This document shows positions 1 to 4,910 of a stretch of DNA of 6,926 nucleotides, piece after piece. A program made the position numbers and the translations under genes. Numbering within the stretch: position 1 is the first letter of the stretch; every line of letters starts with the position of its first letter. Source of the DNA: Spirochaetia bacterium (GTDB lineage Bacteria > Spirochaetota > Leptospiria > Leptospirales > Leptonemataceae); the NCBI GenBank assembly GCA_029880625.1, contig JAOUOA010000142.1, forward strand, positions 1-6,926, given 5' to 3'. Under the pieces are notes generated by a model. It did not search any database, was not told the DNA's origin, and was given only the letters and a program-made list of their open reading frames with translations.

Positions 1-781
1 TGAACTCAATGGACGGTAACTTCTTAAAATCAATATTTTTTCCCTGCCATTTATATTCCTGACCAATCTTCTTGAATTTTGCAGGAGAAACTGAAGTTAC
101 AAAGCCGTCATAAATTCCAGGATCTACGCTTACCAAAAGTTCCGAAACATTTTGATTCCAGAATCCTGCAGGGTACAGAAGATACTCGAGCTTTCGCTCG
201 CTGAATACCGTCAGTGCGCTTTTACTGAACTGAAGATCTTCGAAATCCATATTTGCCCTGTACTGAAGATAAATTTGATTGGAGCCGGATTTAAGCTTGA
301 GATCAGCCGTACACCAGGCTTTTATAAAAATGATATCTCCGAATTTTCTGTCGGCACCCCGAATCAATGAAAACTCAGCTTTACGGTAAACAGGACTGCA
401 TCGCACTTTTTTTCCATTTACTACAATAGAAATGCTCTTTGAAATTTTCTGAACGGATGCAAGAATCTTTTTTGATGGAACCTGGTTAACTGATGAATTC
501 AGATCATCATCGTCATCCATATCATACCAGTAAAGAGGCACACCGAATTTTATTTTTTCAGATTTATTTCCGTGGAGTTCATATACGGCATCCACGCTGT
601 ATTCATTTAAATTAAGAACTTTTATTTTAAGAGTTTCTTTTTTTAATGTAAAATTCTCACTGTCTTTCAGGGCTATGGCGCCTACGGGAGTTGTATCTGT
701 CCATCCCACAGGACCTCCGTTAGCAAAAAGAGAACCGGCATTTAGTATTAAAATAAGAAAATAGATAAATTTTTTAAGCAT
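1..781 (-). CDS. Exported protein of unknown function, C-terminus cut by window edge
   Basis: The minus-strand frame is open from the ATG at 781-779 to the window edge, giving 260 codons with no stop, so the C-terminus is missing. The protein begins with a clean Sec signal peptide: Lys-Lys at 3-4, a hydrophobic core at 5-19, and a probable signal peptidase I site after SLFA (residue 20), with mature NGGPVGW. There is no lipobox Cys. The mature part looks beta-rich, with alternating strands such as LKIKVLNLNEYSVDAVYEL, a very acidic patch at 87-93 (DMDDDDD) and two cysteines (128 and 157) that could form a disulfide. The opening pattern, a short GGP/PVGAIAL segment followed by strands describing a structural repeat, loosely recalls DUF4424-type exported proteins, but I cannot confirm that. 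The start is supported by the signal peptide and by a perfect promoter immediately upstream; there is no recognisable ribosome binding site. It is an envelope or periplasmic protein; its role is unknown. Confidence 0.85.
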   Translation of the reverse strand, partial: MLKKFIYFLILILNAGSLFANGGPVGWTDTTPVGAIALKDSENFTLKKETLKIKVLNLNEYSVDAVYELHGNKSEKIKFGVPLYWYDMDDDDDLNSSVNQVPSKKILASVQKISKSISIVVNGKKVRCSPVYRKAEFSLIRGADRKFGDIIFIKAWCTADLKLKSGSNQIYLQYRANMDFEDLQFSKSALTVFSERKLEYLLYPAGFWNQNVSELLVSVDPGIYDGFVTSVSPAKFKKIGQEYKWQGKNIDFKKLPSIEF

Positions 782-787
782 ATAGGG

Positions 788-815
788 ATTATATCAGAAT
801 AAATGAATCTGTCAA
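788..815 (-). promoter_or_regulatory. Consensus sigma-70 promoter of the left-edge gene
   Basis: Read on the minus strand, TTGACA (815-810) and TATAAT (793-788) are separated by 16 bases. Both hexamers match the sigma-70 consensus at every position. The expected transcription start, 6-7 bases past the -10 box, falls at about 781-782, which is the first base of the ATG or the base before it. The mRNA would therefore have essentially no 5' leader. Confidence 0.8.
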
Positions 816-817
816 TA

Positions 818-836
818 TTTTAGAAAAACTAAAAAA
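818..836. repeat. AT-only inverted repeat between the two minus-strand genes
   Basis: AAAAACT and AGTTTTT form a 7-base inverted repeat around a 5-base A loop. It lies just upstream of the consensus promoter of the left-edge gene. A second short hairpin-like sequence, GAAAA-CCGC-TTTTC, lies at 863-876. Either could contribute to ending transcription of the upstream minus-strand gene. Both stems are A/T-dominated and weak, so this may be no more than base composition. Confidence 0.25.
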
Positions 837-914
837 GTTTTTTAAAAATAAAAATCATTAAAGAAAACCGCTTTTCAGGCATTTATTTAAATCATTTCAA
901 AATCTGTACAAATG

Positions 915-946
915 AAATTTAATCTTGTATTGGTTAAATTAAATTT
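915..946 (-). repeat. Inverted repeat directly after the stop codon of the 948-1406 gene
   Basis: AAATTTAAT (915-923) and ATTAAATTT (938-946) form a perfect 9-base inverted repeat with a 14-base loop. It begins two bases past the minus-strand stop codon at 950-948. The position suits a transcript-end hairpin, but the stem has no G:C pair and no U-run follows on the minus strand, so calling it a terminator would be weak. Confidence 0.3.
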
Positions 947-947
947 T

Positions 948-1406
948 TTACATGGATTTAAACTTCGCAGGAATTTTAGATGTTTTTTTTATGATATATC
1001 CGAAATTAGTCATTTCACCTTTATTATAGTTTCTGTAATAAAACTTATTTCCGTCAATTTTATAATAATCTGACACCCATTCATTACCGACCCTCTCATT
1101 CGAAAGATCGGGATCATCATGTATGGAAACGGTTGTTAATTTAAATTTGCATTTACCGAGCCAGGTTGCTCTGTTCACAGAATAATTCTCCGGATAATTT
1201 CTGAAATAAAGCTCTGATTTTCTCGTAATGATAATTAAACGGATTCCATAATCATCAAACTCGTAAACTCCCATAAGTTTTTTTCTGCAATTTTCAGTTT
1301 TCTTTGCAGTTTTTTTTATCGGATAAATGGAATTGTTCCATCCATAGTTCAAAAAAATAAACGTTCCGAGCGTAAAGATTATTATTCTGCTGTATTTTAT
1401 AAACAT
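948..1406 (-). CDS. Small exported or membrane-anchored protein, unknown function
   Basis: This 152-residue protein is not from a family I recognise. Residues 4-20 are a hydrophobic segment after MFIKYSR, either an uncleaved anchor or a signal peptide; there is no lipobox. A basic linker (31-45, rich in Lys and Thr) follows, then a domain of about 100 residues rich in Tyr, Asn and charged residues that reads as alternating beta strands (for example RLIIITRKSELYFRNY and NKFYYRNY). Two cysteines, 40 and 86, could pair. The GVYEF...IDGNKFYYRN arrangement is what one sees in small periplasmic beta-barrel or lipocalin-like domains, but that is only an impression. The ribosome binding site is poor (GGGA about 11 bases upstream). 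It points the same way as the left-edge gene and away from the lipoprotein array. Codon use looks natural for this AT-rich DNA, and the opposite frames have no competing gene. Confidence 0.7.
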   Translation of the reverse strand: MFIKYSRIIIFTLGTFIFLNYGWNNSIYPIKKTAKKTENCRKKLMGVYEFDDYGIRLIIITRKSELYFRNYPENYSVNRATWLGKCKFKLTTVSIHDDPDLSNERVGNEWVSDYYKIDGNKFYYRNYNKGEMTNFGYIIKKTSKIPAKFKSM

Positions 1407-1484
1407 CTGATTTATATCCCAATCAATAAAAGAAGTATGAAATATAAACCAGAACAGAAGATCTAGTCATATCCGAAAAGATTA

Positions 1485-1803
1485 AAATCAGGATCTGAAA
1501 TTCATTTTTATAAAAATTTTGTAGATACAAGCCGCTCAACAAGCCTTTGCTGCCATTGGAGGAATCGCTATCTTTGTTTATGTTATGAATATGATAAATC
1601 TTCAGATGGGGCGGGTGCTGGAAAAATGACGAGGTACAAGCATACATATTTTCAATTACAGCGAAAAGGAAAACGGCAGAAGAACTGTAATAGAAGCACA
1701 GCAAAAAAATTATGATGATTCTGCTGCAATAACAAACAAAAACAATTGCGTGAAGATTCCAGACAGAGGTGAATCCTGTTCTGGAACACTTCAGGGTTTT
1801 TAA
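1485..1803 (+). pseudogene. Decayed copy of the array lipoprotein family (C-terminal remnant)
   Basis: The frame 1525-1803 aligns with the C-terminal third of the neighbouring lipoproteins. IQAAQQAFAAIGGIAIFVY matches IQAGQRAAVVMGGNAIIVY of the 5954 gene, and MINLQMGRVLE matches its MNVQNGRVN. RGTSIHIFNY matches TGASIYVINY of the 4911 gene. An in-frame TGA at 1627-1629 stands exactly where the intact copies have the conserved Trp before that last motif (compare EWTGAS), as expected from TGG to TGA. A second stop, TAG at 1522-1524, lies directly before the aligned part. In the -1 frame the six residues KSGSEI (from 1485) resemble KPGHEI of the 4911 gene, suggesting a one-base insertion near 1524; this upstream part is tentative. 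The tail NCVK...SC...LQGF ends in a normal TAA and resembles the 4911 gene's tail (NCVK...SC...LHGF). The N-terminal two thirds, including lipobox and WPC motif, are absent. Confidence 0.85.
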
Positions 1804-1975
1804 GTGGATAGATAGAATAGAATTTTCATAATGATACCTCTTTCGCAAGAGCTAAATCACGGCAAATGAAGCAATTGCACAATTATCAAATCATCATTTT
1901 GCCATACTGAGAGATCAAATATCTTAATTGCCTGAATATTTCAGAAATCTTAACTCAAATTGACTTTAGAAAAGA

Positions 1976-1990
1976 CGCAGAAATTCTGCG
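1976..1990. repeat. Perfect 7-1-7 palindrome upstream of the 2086 gene
   Basis: CGCAGAA-A-TTCTGCG is a perfect inverted repeat with GC-rich ends in otherwise AT-rich DNA, about 95 bases before the 2086 start. Flanking GAAA and TTTC could extend a hairpin. It could be an operator for a dimeric regulator or a hairpin at the end of an upstream transcript; no U-run follows directly. Confidence 0.4.
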
Positions 1991-2026
1991 CGTTTCATTG
2001 CAATTTATAAAATAATGTTTTTTTTA

Positions 2027-2039
2027 TTGACTTTATAAT
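2027..2039 (+). promoter_or_regulatory. Promoter-like sequence for the 2086 gene
   Basis: TATAAT (2034-2039) is a perfect -10 hexamer, about 46 bases before the ATG, but no good -35 lies 16-18 bases upstream. TTGACT (2027-2032) is a good -35 hexamer preceded by eight T residues, but it lacks a good -10 at normal spacing. The elements overlap rather than pair, so the exact promoter is uncertain. Confidence 0.3.
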
Positions 2040-2085
2040 AAATTAATTTTAACAGTCTCAACCAAATAAAATTGGAAGAATTCGT

Positions 2086-2961
2086 ATGAATTATCATGAT
2101 AAATTAAAAAATAAAATATTTACAATATCTCTTACTGCATGGGTCATCATGCTTTCAGGTTTTATCAACTGCGCCACTCCCCGATTTTCCGTAACGATAG
2201 ATAAAATTCCTGAATACGAATCCAAGTTAGCTCTTTTGAAAGAAAAAAGCTGGTACAATCCGGAAGCAGAAGAAGAACTTTTGTCAAATTATACTAAAGA
2301 GAAGAATAAGTTGAGCAATACAGTTGATAAAGTAGATGATCAAAAAGCAAAAAAGATAAGGGTATTTGTTGAAAATCCTCCTGATGAAATAACAGAGACC
2401 ATGGTGTATGATTCTAAAACTCATGAAGTCATTTCACGAACATATTCTTCAACAGATAAATCCTTTGAATATTTAGGTTCAGTTTCAGGAGGCCCCAAGC
2501 TCACAGGAATGCTTCTAAATTTTAAAGATAACCATGGGTATGGATATAAATGGAAAGGATGGTTTTTTCTTGGAAAATACAATGAAACCTGGAGAAATTA
2601 TTTCTGTAAAATAAACACTCCGCTAACAATTTTGCTGGTTTATCAATTATTAATACCGACAACATGGCCCTGTATCATGAAGGTTTCAAAAGAATCTTCT
2701 AAAAGAAAAAAATATTTCATCGAGGCAGGCAGACGAGCTGCTGTTGTGATGGGAGGAAATACCATACTTGTATACAGGATTGATCTGGTAAATCTTCAGA
2801 CGGGTCAAAAGCTTAAAGAGTGGAGCGGCGCGAAAATACATATTTTAAATTATTACGGAAAAGGAAGCGGCAGGGGTAAAGTTATAAAAATTCCTGATAA
2901 AAGTCTTGGTGATTCCGAAATACAAAGCGGAAGCAGCACCGGAACCTTGCAGGCATATTAG
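2086..2961 (+). CDS. Array lipoprotein P1, unknown function
   Basis: A 291-residue lipoprotein of a family I do not recognise, with three intact paralogues downstream. The signal peptide (1-28) ends in the lipobox GFIN-C, so Cys29 is the lipidated residue. Residues 40-90 are Lys/Glu-rich and probably helical. Residues 91-131 (IRVFVENPPDE..., ending FEYLG) look like beta structure. A variable loop occupies 131-163. The family core follows: KYNETWRNYFC (164-174), a hydrophobic stretch, then IPTTWPC ending at Cys196. The Ala-rich helix AGRRAAVVMGGN (214-225) and the strands ILVY and IHILNYYGKG come next, with Trp246 between them. The tail ends GSSTGTLQAY. Cys174 and Cys196 are invariant in the array and could form a disulfide. 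The ribosome binding site GGAAGA (2074-2079) lies six bases before the ATG. The likely location is the periplasmic face of a membrane or the cell surface; the function is unknown. Confidence 0.9.
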   Translation: MNYHDKLKNKIFTISLTAWVIMLSGFINCATPRFSVTIDKIPEYESKLALLKEKSWYNPEAEEELLSNYTKEKNKLSNTVDKVDDQKAKKIRVFVENPPDEITETMVYDSKTHEVISRTYSSTDKSFEYLGSVSGGPKLTGMLLNFKDNHGYGYKWKGWFFLGKYNETWRNYFCKINTPLTILLVYQLLIPTTWPCIMKVSKESSKRKKYFIEAGRRAAVVMGGNTILVYRIDLVNLQTGQKLKEWSGAKIHILNYYGKGSGRGKVIKIPDKSLGDSEIQSGSSTGTLQAY

Positions 2962-3041
2962 TCAGAAATAGAGTCACAATTAGGAATGTAGTTTATGTTC
3001 TCGGATATGGCGAAAGATTATATTTTTATTTAACAACTCAA

Positions 3042-3047
3042 AGGGAG
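3042..3047 (+). promoter_or_regulatory. Ribosome binding site that sets the P2 start at 3053
   Basis: AGGGAG lies five bases before ATG 3053. The in-frame GTG at 3047 overlaps this site and would leave it no spacing, so ATG 3053 is the better start. Confidence 0.7.
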
Positions 3048-3052
3048 TGCTT

Positions 3053-3889
3053 ATGCAAAAGATAGGATTTGCAAATAGGAACTTAATTGTATATCTGATA
3101 TTTTCAATAGTTGCAGGATTTACAAACTGTGCTTCGCCTATTGTCAGGACGGATATTTTCAGGCTGAGTGAATTTGAAGATAAAATAAATGCAAATAATA
3201 GCTCAGAATACAATGAAAGTGCTGAAGAAGATCTTCAGAATGAAATAAAAACAGCGAAAAATCAGATTTATAAAAAAATAAAAAAAGTAAAAGATAACGA
3301 AGCTAAAAATATCAGGTTTTATTTTGAACAGTATCCTTCCGATTTAATTGTGGCAAAAATTGAAAACGGAGGTGATGCAGAATATGTATTTGGATCCGCA
3401 GATAAAAAATTTAAAGTTCTTGGAGAAGGAGAAATTATTGCAGAGCATTCTCAGGGAGCTATGACAACAATAATGGCTTCTCCACCGGCTCCCAAACTTT
3501 CAACCTTGTCAAAAGTAAAGGCAAATTTTTTCTGGTCAGATTATAATGAAAAGTGGAGACGAATTTACTGTAAATTGAATTCGCCTTTTGGTCTGATATG
3601 GTTATATAATATAATAATTCCTACAACCTGGCCCTGTATGACTAAAGAAATATATGATAATAGCGAAAAAAATGTGCATCAGAGAAAGCGTTTAATGATA
3701 CAAAAAGCAAGAAAAACCGCAGTTGCCATGGGCGGCAATACTGTCATAACTTTTCAAAAAAATACAACATTTACAAGGGTTAATAGTCAGACTGGAAATA
3801 TTGAAGGAACAAATAAATTTTCTATGACGAGTTTGAAATTTTATGTTGTAAATTATTACGGCCATGGCAAAATAAAGTCCGACAAATAG
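3053..3889 (+). CDS. Array lipoprotein P2, most divergent paralogue
   Basis: A 278-residue member of the array family. The signal peptide ends in AGFTN-C, with Cys26 as the lipidation site. A charged helical stretch (about 36-85, very Lys-rich) and the beta-like segment NIRFYFEQYPSD follow. The variable loop (124-162) is the longest of the four copies and rich in Ala, Pro, Ser and Thr. The core is fully kept: YNEKWRRIYC (Cys173) and IPTTWPC (Cys195) at the same spacing as the other copies, then ARKTAVAMGGN and the closing strand FYVVNYYGHG. Differences set it apart: the conserved Trp before the closing strand is replaced (KFSMTS in place of EWSGAK), and the protein stops soon after the NYYGHG motif without the KIP-containing tail of its neighbours. 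It starts 91 bases after P1, with no clear terminator between, so co-transcription with P1 is possible. The family assignment is firm; the function is unknown. Confidence 0.88.
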   Translation: MQKIGFANRNLIVYLIFSIVAGFTNCASPIVRTDIFRLSEFEDKINANNSSEYNESAEEDLQNEIKTAKNQIYKKIKKVKDNEAKNIRFYFEQYPSDLIVAKIENGGDAEYVFGSADKKFKVLGEGEIIAEHSQGAMTTIMASPPAPKLSTLSKVKANFFWSDYNEKWRRIYCKLNSPFGLIWLYNIIIPTTWPCMTKEIYDNSEKNVHQRKRLMIQKARKTAVAMGGNTVITFQKNTTFTRVNSQTGNIEGTNKFSMTSLKFYVVNYYGHGKIKSDK

Positions 3890-3960
3890 TATATTTATAA
3901 TTTTGTAACTTTCGTGCATTTTTGGGAAAAGGAAATCAAATATTAATAGTCAGACACTGG

Positions 3961-3995
3961 ATATGCTGCACATAAAATCCGCATATTAGATGCAG
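3961..3995 (+). repeat. Overlapping inverted repeats in the leader of the ankyrin lipoprotein gene
   Basis: ATATGC (3961-3966) and GCATAT (3981-3986) form a 6-base inverted repeat. CTGCA (3966-3970) and TGCAG (3991-3995) form a second, which overlaps the first and so excludes it. The pair ends just before the ribosome binding site at 3999. Two mutually exclusive hairpins could modulate translation, but the stems are short and this may be chance. Confidence 0.3.
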
Positions 3996-3998
3996 TCC

Positions 3999-4004
3999 GA
4001 GGAG
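3999..4004 (+). promoter_or_regulatory. Ribosome binding site that sets a GTG start at 4011
   Basis: GAGGAG is a strong Shine-Dalgarno sequence six bases before GTG 4011. The upstream in-frame ATG (3990) has no such site, and using it would place this sequence inside the coding region and add seven mostly polar residues to the signal peptide. Confidence 0.75.
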
Positions 4005-4010
4005 TTTACC

Positions 4011-4775
4011 GTGAAAAGTCAAAAAACAATAATATTTATCCTTGCAATATTTTTATTCGGGTACTGTGCCGAAACTCAGGTTCAGAAAAAGCAGGAGACT
4101 GAAGCGCCAAAATACGATGAAGAAACTCTAAAAAAGATAGGCCTGGATAAAAAACTAAGAGAAGCGATCAACCAAAAGTCATACGCGGATATTGACAAAG
4201 CTCTTTCTGAAGGAGCTGATATAAATTTCGGCCATCCTGGTGGCGGATTTTATAACTATCCCATTATGAATGCGTCGAGAGCCTGTCATCCTGAAATGAT
4301 ACGCTATCTGGTTAAAAAAGGCGCAAGGCTTGATGTTCGTAATTCGGAAGGAATGACGCCCCTCCTTGTCGCAGCAGAACCCTCGATTTCCTGCAGCCTT
4401 CCCACGATCAAAACCTATTTGGAGTTGGGATCCAATATAAATGCAAAGCAAAAACATGGTTATACGGTCCTCCTGTATAAAGCGCATGAACCTAAGATTG
4501 TTTCCTATCTGAAAAGTAAGGGAGCGGACATTCATTTAAAAGATAATGATGGCAATACAGCTCTGATGTTTGCGGCATTTTTTCGACAGAGTGTTGAATC
4601 CGTTCAACTTCTTTTGCGATACGGAGCAAAAATCAATGATATAAACAAAGAAGGGAAAACTGCTCTGGGGGGAGTTTTAGACAGTATAAATAATAAAGAA
4701 TATCCTCCAGAACCAGAAGAGCTGGACAACTTAAAAAAAATCGAAACTATACTCAGAAAGGCCGGTGCAAAGTAA
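4011..4775 (+). CDS. Ankyrin-repeat lipoprotein
   Basis: A 254-residue protein starting at GTG. The signal peptide MKSQKTIIFILAIFLFGYC places the lipidated Cys at residue 19. A short charged linker (20-45) follows, then about six ankyrin-type repeats filling the rest. The first is degenerate (about 46-72, ending LSEGADIN). The others end at RLDVRNSEG (114), NINAKQKHG (150), DIHLKDNDG (181) and KINDINKEG (215), and the last is an incomplete C-terminal repeat (216-254). The hallmarks TPLLVAA and TALMFAA, and the G-A-x-Φ-x-x-x-x-x-x-G turns, are clear. Ankyrin repeats bind proteins, so this is probably a membrane-anchored binding partner on the periplasmic side or surface. It is unrelated to the P genes but lies among them on the same strand, 121 bases after P2 and 135 before P3. 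Its partner is unknown; a P protein is one candidate, by position only. Confidence 0.9.
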   Translation: MKSQKTIIFILAIFLFGYCAETQVQKKQETEAPKYDEETLKKIGLDKKLREAINQKSYADIDKALSEGADINFGHPGGGFYNYPIMNASRACHPEMIRYLVKKGARLDVRNSEGMTPLLVAAEPSISCSLPTIKTYLELGSNINAKQKHGYTVLLYKAHEPKIVSYLKSKGADIHLKDNDGNTALMFAAFFRQSVESVQLLLRYGAKINDINKEGKTALGGVLDSINNKEYPPEPEELDNLKKIETILRKAGAK

Positions 4776-4827
4776 TAAATAAAGGCATTTTTTACCCAAT
4801 CCAATAATACTTATTTTTTATATTTTG

Positions 4828-4843
4828 ACTGTTCAGGAACAGT
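4828..4843. repeat. Perfect 7-2-7 palindrome between the ankyrin gene and P3
   Basis: ACTGTTC-AG-GAACAGT is a perfect inverted repeat about 50 bases past the ankyrin gene stop and 67 before the P3 start. Its left arm overlaps TTGACT (4825-4830), a -35-like hexamer. It could be an operator for a dimeric repressor, or a 6-base stem with a 4-base loop that ends the ankyrin transcript. The sequence after it is T-rich (ATTTCCTTATTATTT) but not a true U-run. Confidence 0.55.
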
Positions 4844-4860
4844 ATTTCCTTATTATTTAA

Positions 4861-4889
4861 TTGAATTTTATTACAATATAGTTGATAAT
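4861..4889 (+). promoter_or_regulatory. Probable sigma-70 promoter of P3
   Basis: TTGAAT (4861-4866) and GATAAT (4884-4889) are 17 bases apart, matching the consensus at four and five positions of six. The predicted start, about 4896, leaves a leader of roughly 15 bases containing the ribosome binding site AAGGA (4899-4903), seven bases before the ATG. This suggests P3 is transcribed separately from the ankyrin gene. Confidence 0.5.
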
Positions 4890-4910
4890 AATTTTTTCAA
4901 GGACTATAAA

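Larger units (their letters stand above)
1804..2085. other. Gene-free spacer with repeats upstream of the first intact array gene
   Basis: I see no coding frame here. The spacer holds a short hairpin (CTCTT-TCGC-AAGAG, 1838-1851) 35 bases past the pseudogene stop, without a U-run. It also contains the palindromes GCAATTGC (1871-1878) and ATTGCAAT (1997-2004), the 15-base palindrome at 1976-1990, and two direct copies of ATTGACTTTA (1959-1968 and 2026-2035). An 8-base T tract lies at 2018-2025. Together these suggest a regulatory region for the 2086 gene. Confidence 0.5.

Noticed and set aside
152..370. Plus-strand open frame of 72 codons
   Set aside because: It is antisense to the left-edge gene, which has a signal peptide, a perfect promoter and an uninterrupted 260-codon frame.
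1627..1629. TGA read as Trp or selenocysteine
   Set aside because: Intact paralogues use TGG at this position, P4 terminates with TGA, and the copy has a further stop and a frameshift upstream, so ordinary decay explains it.
1423..1848. Minus-strand open frame of 141 codons
   Set aside because: It is antisense to the family remnant at 1485-1803, whose plus-strand translation aligns with the neighbouring genes. The minus-strand product is a low-complexity run of Ser, Tyr, Ile and Phe with no plausible domain.
1838..1851. CTCTT-TCGC-AAGAG hairpin as a terminator
   Set aside because: The stem is only five bases and no T-run follows; it is noted only as part of the spacer.
3990..4010. ATG at 3990 as start of the ankyrin lipoprotein
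   Set aside because: No ribosome binding site precedes it, while GAGGAG is ideally placed for GTG 4011 and gives a shorter, typical lipoprotein signal peptide.
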